Below are positions 55,400-64,000 of a stretch of DNA of 64,000 nucleotides, one piece after another. A program made the position numbers and the translations under genes. Source of the DNA: Calliopum simillimum (Eukaryota; Arthropoda; Insecta; Diptera; Lauxaniidae); NCBI GenBank assembly GCA_951812925.1, contig OX638370.1:81388004-81452003 (forward strand). The letters are read 5' to 3'. Below the pieces are notes generated by a model. The model saw only the letters and a list, made by a program, of their open reading frames with translations, was not told where the DNA came from and made no database searches. Every line of letters begins with the position of its first letter. Positions within the stretch are counted from its first letter, which is position 1.

Positions 55400-56225
55400 T
55401 TGTTAAGAAAGATAACCATAATTTTAGTTAAAGGTAAAATCCCCACCACATGAACAAAGCCAGACGCAAAGGCAACACTGCACAACAGCTGTTTTAGACA
55501 TGCAGCTGTCGTTCGAAACAGAAAATAGATTTAGACACACAGCAGTGGATGAAGACAGTCTTTTCGTGGCCGGCGACCGGCAAACAACAGCAGCAGCAGT
55601 AAGCAGAAGAAGCAGATAAAGCGGTAAGCAGCCAGGAAACAAAATATTTGATAAATTAAAGTAGTAGTAGTAGTGGGAATAGTAGCGTAGAGACCGTGGT
55701 ACTATACACACGTAGCCCGATAATAAATCAGTTGCCTGTTGTTAGTACAAGAGTGAGAGGTCACACAAAAGAGTATCCCGATAATATACCAGTTACTCGT
55801 GGGTATGATCTAGTCTCAAATAGAGTCGGGTATGCAAATAGCAGAGTAGTGCGCGGTGTGTGGTGTGAGCAGTCCGATACTATATCACCTACTCACGGCT
55901 ATAGGCTACGCGTTCAAGGAAATACCATTGCGTTAGGTGAGAGCGAGGCAACTAACCACTTCTACACTCAACTAGGCCGCGGCGGATAAGCGACACACAG
56001 GAGCAGAGAGTGGTGGGAAATAGAGAGACGTGTTTTATTTGTTATATTATTATAAATATATTGAGAGAAACCGAATGAAGAAATGAAAATGAAGTAAATT
56101 AATAAAACTCCAACCCGTGACTTTGAATTTAACCAAGAGGTCGTCCTTTTCTCTTATAAATTTTTGTAGCCGAACCCCTGGCCACCGGCGAGCAAAATCG
56201 CTGGCAGAAAGGTTCGGTACAGTAC
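55400..56225 (+). mobile_element. Possible solo LTR or LTR-retrotransposon fragment
   Basis: TATAAATATATTGAG at about 56050 is followed within 60 bases by AATAAAACTCC, the close TATA-polyadenylation spacing of LTR U3-R regions, then a U5-like stretch ending GCCACCGGCGAGC. A 97-codon open frame at 55696-55989 has no recognised domain. No partner LTR, primer-binding site or gag/pol is visible, so this call is tentative. Confidence 0.3.
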
Positions 56226-56244
56226 CATTCCTATTCGTTTATAT

Positions 56245-56613
56245 AAGGCTTGCGCACGATGAAACTAGTGCACACATTATTACTTGTTAATTGTTTAAAT
56301 TCAAAAAAATTTTGATCAAATTACCTTTGGTAGATATATAAAGATTCACAGAATAAAGTTTGACGTGTTATTAAAACCTATAAGGAACGTCTGACCGTTA
56401 GTAGAAGGCAAGGGAGTGGAAAAAAGAAAGGTTTTGATAATCCTAATGCTGCCAAGAAGATGATAGCTCTTCTTAAGAAGGAAAGTAGCTGAGAAAGTCC
56501 AATGCTCTGAGGTCTTTGTCAAAAAAGTTAAAAAGGAGGAAGGGCTTAAGTCATTTAAAGTCCGGAAAGTTCCGGACAGAAATTCCAAAAAGAACTTTGC
56601 GGCAAAAAAGTGA
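56245..56613 (+). mobile_element. Tc1/mariner element, copy 2 (5' part only)
   Basis: It begins TATAAGGCTTGCGCACGATG, the same terminus as the element at 10157-11411, followed by the same leader (TTGTTAATTGTTTAAATT). The transposase start is deleted; remaining pieces include VIKTYKERL-, FDNPNAAKK- and KEEGLKSFKV-like sequence (plus strand), with further small deletions. The 3' half is missing. Confidence 0.8.
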
Positions 56614-56629
56614 GTCAATAGATTTGAAA

Positions 56630-57190
56630 TATTTTCAACTTTCCTACCTTTCTAAGTTTTATACATACTTATATGCACATTTATTGACTTTTTCAATACC
56701 TATATATTGGGATTATTAACATTCTTCGATTTTTTTTACGTTTAATGATATTTCAACATTAGTTTGCTGATTTATTAAACGACTTTTGCCAAATGTATCA
56801 ACTTCGAAATTTACAATATTTTCCGACTGTTCCAAAAACTTATATCCCGACCTTACTAACATTTACTAATCTTTTTCGACTTCTGTCACGGATTTATTGA
56901 CATTTTTCGACTTTATCCAGATATTATTTATCAACTTTTAGAATTTTTTCCGAATTTTCCAACATTTATTGAAATTTTTGCCATATTTATTAACTATTAC
57001 AAAAGTTCCCGGTTTTTCCAACAATTATTGACTTTTGTGTTTTACAAGATCTTTTTTTTTTTTTTCATTTATTGACTTCATCAATATGTTAAATATTTTT
57101 TTCCCAAATTTCTCCGACATTCAACATTTCCCAACTTTTCCGGATACTTTTTTTGATTTTAGTGGCATTTGGGCATATTTGCCAATTATT
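56630..57190. repeat. Degenerate TTTATTGACTTTTTCGAC-type array
   Basis: About 20 loose repeats built from ACATTTATTGACTTTT, TTTTCCGA and TTTTCCAACA words with spacing near 24-30 bases. The best example in the window of the style also seen at 40095, 48280 and 49560. Confidence 0.6.
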
Positions 57191-58590
57191 TTTTGCCAAC
57201 ATTTTAAATAGCAATCTTTCTTGAAATTAAAAATACTAACTTTAAGGACCACTCTGCTCACAAATTCAGCACAAGCACATCAACATATCCTTTGTTACCA
57301 CCTACTCATACAATAGCTGCAGAGAACTTCAGTTACAGAATCAAATTCTCCTCAGTTTTTGGGGCCAAAATGTAGAAGGCTACCTTTTGCAAAACAGAAA
57401 TCAAAAAACAAAAAAAAAAAAGAAGGTACAAATGTTGCTCCTTAACCAAACCGTAATGGCTGGCGGCTATTCACAAGATACACTACTCGTATACTCGATT
57501 TTGTTTTAGTGCACCACGACTATAGAAGTTTTGTCTTTTGTCGTATAAACTATGAAAAAGAATCGATATATGAGAGAAATATGAGTCGTCATTGTAGTCA
57601 TTATGACTGACTTTGAAATTTTCAGCTTTGAAAATAATTTTGTTTCATTTTGCTTCGGAAAATTTCCTGAAAAATTCGAGATGTATGAAAAATTGATACA
57701 TTGAAAACAAATTGTATTAGAATTGCGACAATTTGATGAATTAAGTAATAAGGCCGAAAGTATTGGAATATAATTAAGTTTAAAAAATTATAAATAGCAT
57801 AGAGTATCATTAGTGCACCAAAATATTTTCATTGTTGTTTTGCAAAATTTGGCTTTGAAAAAATAATTTATTTTCTCAGTGTAATATTGCAGCATAAAAG
57901 TTCTCAAGGTATTTGTTCAACGACAATTCCTTAGAGTGGTTTTCTGTATGCTGCTTAGGATTGAGTAAAGTGGGGGAGGTTAAAAGCAGGAAATAGCAGC
58001 AAAAACGCTTCAAAGCAACATCGCATCAACCACACCTTAGGTCATAGAAACGAAAAAAGATCCTTAGGCTAAGTGGGTTTTTTTTTTCATATTTCTGATT
58101 TTTTGTTTCTTTCTCAAATTAGAACCTGCGGCGAAATATTTTTGGAACAAATTTCGTTGCGCATGATATGGTGGAACAAAGTATGCCCTAAGCTGGTTAG
58201 GTATAACATTGCGGGTTGATTTGCAAAAGAGTTAACTTAGTCGGCGACGGTGGTTGAGTTGAAGGTAAAGAAAAAGCATATACATCCTTGTTTGTGTAGA
58301 AAATTGTTACTTTATTGTATTGTTGTCGCCGCAGCAAAGGGAGTTTATAAATGCCATGGTTACAGGATGTCAAAGCGTTACAGTTTAGATGGGAACTAAA
58401 ATTTTAACTTGAAAACATTTGAATGCGAAGCCGTGTTAAGGTAATTATAAATTTATATATAAATTCCGAATGCGCCATCTTTAATATAGGTATCTGAATA
58501 TTGACTAACTTAAAAAAGAAAACAACGAATTTTCATACACACATATATGATATATTTTTTTTAACCTGGTCCTTTGCAATTCATTTGGAC
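57191..58590. other. Non-coding stretch, no gene seen
   Basis: AT-rich with an A tract at 57410-57421 and T tract near 58080. No convincing frame or RNA gene. Confidence 0.5.
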
Positions 58591-59645
58591 TTTTTATTGA
58601 AAACAACATCAATTGAGCTAGTCAATGGTCTGAGGCTTGCTGGCGTACTTTTTGCTTGTCAACTCACTCCACAAAAAGAAGTCCAGATGGGTGAGTTCTG
58701 GAGGTCCGGTGGCCAGTTAATATCGTCTTAATATTTTTTGAAATCACACTTCCAGAGAGACAAATCACCCCAAGTGTGTACCCCAAATTCCACTTATTGT
58801 TGAAATTTAATTCTAATAACCTGAATCTAATGCTTATACTTATTATTAGTAAGCATTCCCTATACAAAGAATTTTTAAATTTTTAAAATTTAAATTTTTA
58901 CTTAATTTTTTATAAAATTCAAAATTGATCGAACTAAAATTTTGAAAATTTATTTCATGAAAACTGTTTACTCAAATTAAACGAAATTTTGCAGGCATGT
59001 AAAAAAAATATCAAATTTAAAAATAAAAATAAATTAAAATTTTTTTTTTATATTGTTATTTTTTTTAAGTTTTTAAATAAACAATTTATATTTATATAAA
59101 TGATAAGCATATATGTAAACATACTACTAAGGAGTTTTGGAGTTTTTATAGAATAACTCCTAAATTGTTTGTGTGTATAAATGCTTATCATTTAAAGATC
59201 ATAAAATTCCCTATAAGTAGATGGATTTGATTTTTTCGTGCGACTCATCGTTCTTGAGTTATGGCTTTTTAAAAATCAACATATTGCTAGGTACACTAAT
59301 ACGCTGCATGCATGAATTACCAAGCTTTACCACTTTTCAATTTAGAATATCTCCTAAGCTATAAGTCGGGAATGCTTACTAATAATATAAGCATTAGATT
59401 CAGGTTATTAGAATTAAATTTCAACAATAAGTGGAATTTGGGGTTCACACTTGGCGTGATTTGTCTCAGAGAATCTTCGTTACAGAAATTGCATTGTTTG
59501 AATTGCATTGTGGCATGGTGCATCATCTTGTTGAAACATGTAACCGTTCAGATCTTTTTCTCACATTTTCGGGCATATATAATAGGCAGTTTCACCTTCT
59601 CTGAAGAAAAATGACCCAATTGTGGTTTTGGCGCAAACGCCGACC
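58590..59645 (-). pseudogene. DDE transposase remnant split by a MITE
   Basis: On the minus strand, 59640-59480 gives VTIWVGVCAKTTIG, a gap, then GYMFQQDDAPCHNA (second catalytic Asp region); 58758-58600 gives SVISKNIKTI and, one frame over, ELTHLDFFLWSELTSKKYA (third acidic region). These are parts of an IS630-Tc1-mariner type enzyme. They are separated by an insertion at 58760-59478. Frameshifts and stops show the gene is dead. Confidence 0.8.
58760..59478. mobile_element. MITE O nested in the transposase remnant
   Basis: Terminal inverted arms of about 100 bases: GAGACAAATCACCCCAAGTG at the left, CACTTGGCGTGATTTGTCTC at the right, with pairing through CCAAATTCCACTTATTG and CATTCCC. Removing it rejoins transposase sequence (AAGATTCTCTGGAAG on the minus strand). 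The target duplication is short or ambiguous (AGA). The centre is AT-rich. Confidence 0.8.
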
Positions 59646-59717
59646 CAAATAGTCACTTTATAAAATATGTTAAAGTTATAAAATATTTACAAACCGACAT
59701 AAAAGATGGCGCATATT

Positions 59718-60120
59718 TACGGTGACCATGTTTGTGTGTGCGAAATCGGGAACAAAACGATATTTGTGAGAAAAAAAAAATCGGAGACAAATAAATTTTG
59801 GGACAAACAGTGACTGATGAGCAAAACCAAAAGATTTTTACTTCTAAATGTGAGCTCCTTCAAAGTAGAAAAGGATACCTACTTACGGAGTCTCCAACGG
59901 TACGATTTTTGTCGTGTACTTACATATTAAAACATCACTTATTTCTCGTAAATTAAAACACTTGTGACTTAGAACAACAAAAATAATGCATTTTTTGCTT
60001 TTGAAATAATTTATGTGTCAAAATAAATTGTGGAAAAAAATTTAGTTCCACGTTATTTAATTTTTTTTAAGAAAATATAAATTCAAATAAAAAAAAAAAA
60101 AAAAAAATTTTACCATAGAA
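59718..60120. mobile_element. MITE I, truncated relative
   Basis: Starts TACGGTGACCATGTTTGTGT and follows the left part of the element at 31768 (ACAAAACGATATTT, GTGACTGATGAGCAAAA). The TGGTCACCGTA right terminus is absent. Confidence 0.75.
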
Positions 60121-62700
60121 CTACTTCATACCAGAACAAGCCCTGGACTGGTGTAAAAGTAATGCATAAGGGGCCAATTGTAATTTCGTAGGACATCAAC
60201 ACACAAAAAAGAACAGCTGCTTGTATGCAAAAGGGATTGAAGTCGGACTATGTAGTACAGAGGACTAGTTAATGAACTGCTCTTAAACTAGTCTGTTTGT
60301 CTGCAGGGATTAATAAAGAAATTTCATTCGCACTAAAATCTGAACCCGGAATACAATCCTCAGAAATATATAACAAAGTCTGGCACATTCGTCTATGAAA
60401 CCTTTATAAATAAAATAAAATAAAAATTGGCCTTTTTCTGGTCCGAATGTAATGCATAAGGAGAAAATTGACCTTTTCTGGTCTTAATGTATTGCATAAG
60501 GAGAAAATTGGTCACATCCAACAAACAATGCAAAACATTATTAGAACTTTATATGTGATGGGACCAGAATTAGGACTAGTCGGTCGCCCCCATGGAGTAG
60601 TTTAGGGACTTAAAAAAAAAATAAATTAAATGAATCAAATCGTGAATTTAGAAACTAGAGATAACTTCTGATTAAAAAAAATTAGTGATACTTTTTCTAA
60701 ACCCACCCTATGGTACATTATTTGAGCCATAATCAACCAATTCACATCAAAAAATAATTTGTATCTTAAAAGAAAAAAAAAATCCGTATTGAAAGGGTTA
60801 AAACAAATATCAAAAATCCAAATCAAGATCACTTTCGCATTAAAATTTATTCAGTCTCAATGGTCGCGGATATCATTTTTTTACAAATATCTTCATAATT
60901 TTTTTGTAGCGCTTATTTCAAACCAAAAAACTTATATTTCACAGCATTTTCACTCTCACCATTATTTATGTCAAAACGCAACATTTTCAACTTTGACATC
61001 TTATTGTTTTTAAATAAAAATTGTGCTTTCAGCTTTAAAAAAAAAAAAATTAAAAAACCAACCCACCACACCTTCATATTTATATTAACACTTGTAATGT
61101 TAATTTCCATGCGTGCACACACACTAACAAAAACAAACACTGATACACCCCGGCCGGCTGGTTGACAAAGATACACCCACAGGTGGTGTGTCAATGTTGC
61201 TGTCGCTTAATTTCACACAAATTTTGTATGTAAGCGTGCGTATAATAAAAGCTGAAATAATTTAATTGTGCAGCCATTTTCTCACCTGGTCACCCTGGCG
61301 GAAACGGAAGTAAACATAATGCTGAGTGTGTATGATAATTGGTAATATTGGCAACAAGTAGCGCTAAGAGAGAGAGAGAGAAAAAAACCACATGTTGTTT
61401 TTTTCAGCATAACTTTTGAAAAATATAAAATTTATGATAAACGACCAGAAGCTAACCACCATACACACATACACAGATACACATAAGTACTGACAACTGC
61501 ACAACACAAACAAACACAAGCACAAATAAGTGCGTGCTACTGCTGCTGCTGCGTGTGATGATACTTTATGATGGCAGCTGTTAAAAAGAAGTGCAAAAAA
61601 GTCCTCATTAAGCAATTAAAAGATAATTAAAAAATATTTTTGCACCTTGGTTGCTGGTCGGTCGGTTGGTCGCTTGGTTTGTTGGCGTCAAAACCACTTA
61701 ATTGCTGGTAGCAGTAGCAGATGTTACTTGCCGTCTTTAAAATCAACACAGTAGCAGCAATGCAAACAACCAACAGTAGCAATAATATTTCAATTAAAAA
61801 GTCAATTTTTGAGGTGTTGCAGTTAAACAACACGCGCAGGCAGAATTCAAAAGGTGTCATTGTTGCTTTAAAAAAAAAAAAAAACATGGTGTGATTTCCA
61901 ACGGCCATGCATTAAAGTTTTATATTATTGTGAGGCATAAAAGATTACAAATAATTGGTGGCATGCATATTGCCACAATTACATCGAAGCTGTGTTATTT
62001 AAATGCAAAGTTTTAAATCTTTTAATTTAATTTTATGTTACTAATACGACATGTTAAGCGAAAATGTTTGTTTGCATCATTTTATTGTTTGATAGTGAAT
62101 ACCAAAATAAACACAAAAGCAAAATATTGACAAAACAAAAAACTTATAAAGAGAAAACGAATCCAAGACAAAGAACTAACAGCTGTCGTCCAGTTTGTTC
62201 CAATCATTAAAACTTTGTTCAATACATTACCTACGACCATTACTACTACTCTACTACTGTTTACTATGACCATGGCTAGCAATACTTGTCATTATTCTTG
62301 CAACCACTCTTTCGTAGTCATAAACTCATTCACTCAACATGCTTTCCTTTCTTCCGCTTTTATAAACATACATACCTACTCGTGTGTAAGTAAGTATGTA
62401 TATAAGACAACCATGTCAACTTTTCAAATTTTCATCCAAAAGTTTCGCCTGCGGTTTAGAGAACAACTCTTAACTGGCATAGAAAAGATAACGCTGTAAG
62501 CCAATTTGAACCAGAATAGAAATGTTGGAATAAATGAAGCAACCAAGCGCGTTGTTGTACTGTTGCCAGATGGAAGTTAATTGTACATTGAATGAAAAAT
62601 TTTTCACTTTCCAGTACCAAATGTCATATTAGAAATAAGTTTTTGATCATTGAAGATATGCATACCATGTATGTATTAAGTATTTGGTGGAACTTCTATA
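60121..62700. other. Non-coding stretch with short repeats
   Basis: A two-unit repeat of about 52 bases at 60420-60515 (TAATGCATAAGGAGAAAATTG), a GA tract at 61366-61381, CTGCTGCTGCTG at 61541, and a GGTCGGTTGGTCGCTTGG stretch near 61656. No gene was recognised. Confidence 0.5.
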
Positions 62701-62712
62701 AAGAACCAAAAC

Positions 62713-63200
62713 GTAAATGGGCATATCCGAAAATAGTCTCCTCTTATTTGACCCAGGTTTTAAGAAATTTTTGGTTTCATGTTCAATAACCAAACGTAGT
62801 AGAATATATTCCTACACGTGTAAAATGAAATTCCGAATAGATGAACAAAAAAATGTCGGCCCGAGAGGGTGTCACGAGGTCGTTTTATCTAAAAATTTTG
62901 GGAAAATCGAGATTTCCGATAATATTCAGAAGAGCACATATTTCACAAGTAGATATGTTACGGGGGGGCACCGTTCCAAATATTCTAGAGTAAAATTCAG
63001 AAAATCGTGTGAGGGTCGTGGCAAAAAAATGGGTTAAAAAGTCTAAATCGTTCATTACGGCCACATAACAGGTCCTAAAATTCTGAAAAAGTTCAAACAA
63101 ATTCCTTGATAAAAAAAAAATCGACTTTGTATATGAGGTTTTTTTTTAATTTATGCCCCCAATGCCGAGTAAGAAACAAAAAACTCAAAATTTCGCATTC
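62713..63200. mobile_element. Element H, copy 3 (left arm only)
   Basis: Starts ATGGGCATATCCGAAAATAG and follows the left arm of H copy 1 (TTCATGTTCAATAACCAAA, GAGAGGGTGTCACGAGGTCG, GTTCAAACAAATTCCTTGAT). The inverted right arm is not present. Confidence 0.8.
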
Positions 63201-63540
63201 CGCCATGCCGATATGGTAGTTTCGATGTGCAAGATTAATAATCCGGGAGGATTTGGTCCTAGTGTCGTTTGTTCTTAAAATACAAGGTGTTGAGGTTGGC
63301 GTTTTTAGTAATTTTCATGAAAAGGGTATCTTTTCAAAAATTTATAGCTTACACCAAGCTTGTAAATTGGTAATTGTAAGTAATTAATACTATTTTTTTT
63401 TTAATTGTACAAGGCATAAAATGCTTAGAATCGTTCAAGAAATACATACGTGTGAATTTTTTTGAAATTTAAAAATCTTTTTTTTTCAAAAATTTTTGAA
63501 ATTTTGTTAGCCCAGGAAAATAAAATAAAAAAAAAATAAG
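63201..63540. other. Spacer, no gene seen
   Basis: AT-rich sequence before the LINE relic; T- and A-rich tracts around 63393 and 63480. Confidence 0.4.
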
Positions 63541-64000
63541 CCTGAAAATTCCGTTGGTTCGTATCGTCCTATTAACCTGTTAAGGTGATTGCCCCAATGT
63601 CAAAATAAATGGTTGTGACATTCCCAAAAATACTTGTGCCAAGTATCTGGGGTTTAACTTAGATCGAAGGCTGACTTGGAAAAATCATGTTATGAAAAAA
63701 CGAGAGTCACTGAACATTAAAGTAAAACGCCTTTACTGGCTGCTTGGACCAAGTTCGCAATTAAGTTTAGAAAACAAGTTGATGATTTACAAACTGATAT
63801 TGAAGCCTGTCTGGGCTTACGGGATCCAACTTTGGGGTACGTGCAGTAATTCAAATATTGAAATTTTACAAAGATTTCAATCAAAAACATTGCGTCTTCT
63901 TCTAAACGCTCCAAGGTACGTTTCAAATGATACTATTCATAGTAATCTGAATATATCAACAGTTAAGAACGAGATCCGGTTGGTTTCTGAAAAATACTTG
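63541..64000 (+). mobile_element. Jockey-like LINE with internal deletion, runs off window
   Basis: 63541-63585 reads PENSVGSYRPINLLR, the second conserved block of a Jockey-type reverse transcriptase. Directly after it, in another frame from 63584, comes CPNVKINGCDIPK, TCAKYLGFNLDRRLTWKNHV and PVWAYGIQLWGT, which belong well downstream of the catalytic core. The FADD-containing core is therefore deleted. The second frame stays open to base 64000. Confidence 0.85.

Noticed and set aside
1..64000. CRISPR array, bacterial operons or prophage
   Set aside because: Introns, eukaryotic polyadenylation signals and insect gene families show a fly nuclear genome; the repeats are transposons and satellites without regular spacers.

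Overview
This is AT-rich eukaryotic DNA. Genes have short coding exons, GT-AG introns and AATAAA signals, with no operons, Shine-Dalgarno sites or CRISPR. The gene content points to a higher fly (Brachycera): a KCTD1/15-type BTB gene matching Drosophila Tiwaz (twz), two Plus-C odorant-binding protein (OBP) genes, and Tc1, mariner, hAT and non-LTR relics. The large repeat load and capitata/rosa-like mariner would fit a tephritid fruit fly; that placement is inference.

Layout. 0-3.1 kb: compound fold-back A, dispersed repeat B, repeat M. 3.5-5.2 kb: first Plus-C OBP gene (+), with a fold-back in its last intron. 5.9-11.4 kb: a 36-bp tandem array split by a tRNA-like (SINE-like) segment, a dead LINE with an hAT-type MITE inside its reverse transcriptase, a Tc1 3' fragment and a Tc1/mariner element. 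13.5-14.1 kb: a small gene for a secreted acidic protein (+). 15.1-17.0 kb: repeat B split by a deleted mariner and another repeat. 18.0-18.8 kb: second Plus-C OBP gene (+). 19.5-26.2 kb: repeats B, C, D. 26.2-33.7 kb: an unusual block with two diverged direct repeats (E1, E2) enclosing a ~950-bp palindrome (F) and a ~1.8-kb inverted duplication (G) of a small three-exon gene. The two copies of that gene are head-to-head and one carries a nonsense codon. Fold-backs H (with a nested 1-kb MITE) and J follow. 35.0-38.5 kb: twz on the minus strand, three coding exons in matching phase. 38.5-64 kb: mostly non-coding, with tandem arrays, MITEs, a possible recursive splice site at 42480/42481, a second copy of the Tc1/mariner element, transposase relics with a nested MITE, and an internally deleted Jockey-like LINE running off the right edge.

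The OBPs are expected to be secreted ligand carriers and twz an intracellular BTB adaptor; nothing suggests a shared pathway. The signal most worth checking is the 28.5-30.3 kb inverted gene pair and its surrounding hairpin-forming repeats. All repeat family letters (A, B, C...) are local names for sequences that recur in the window.
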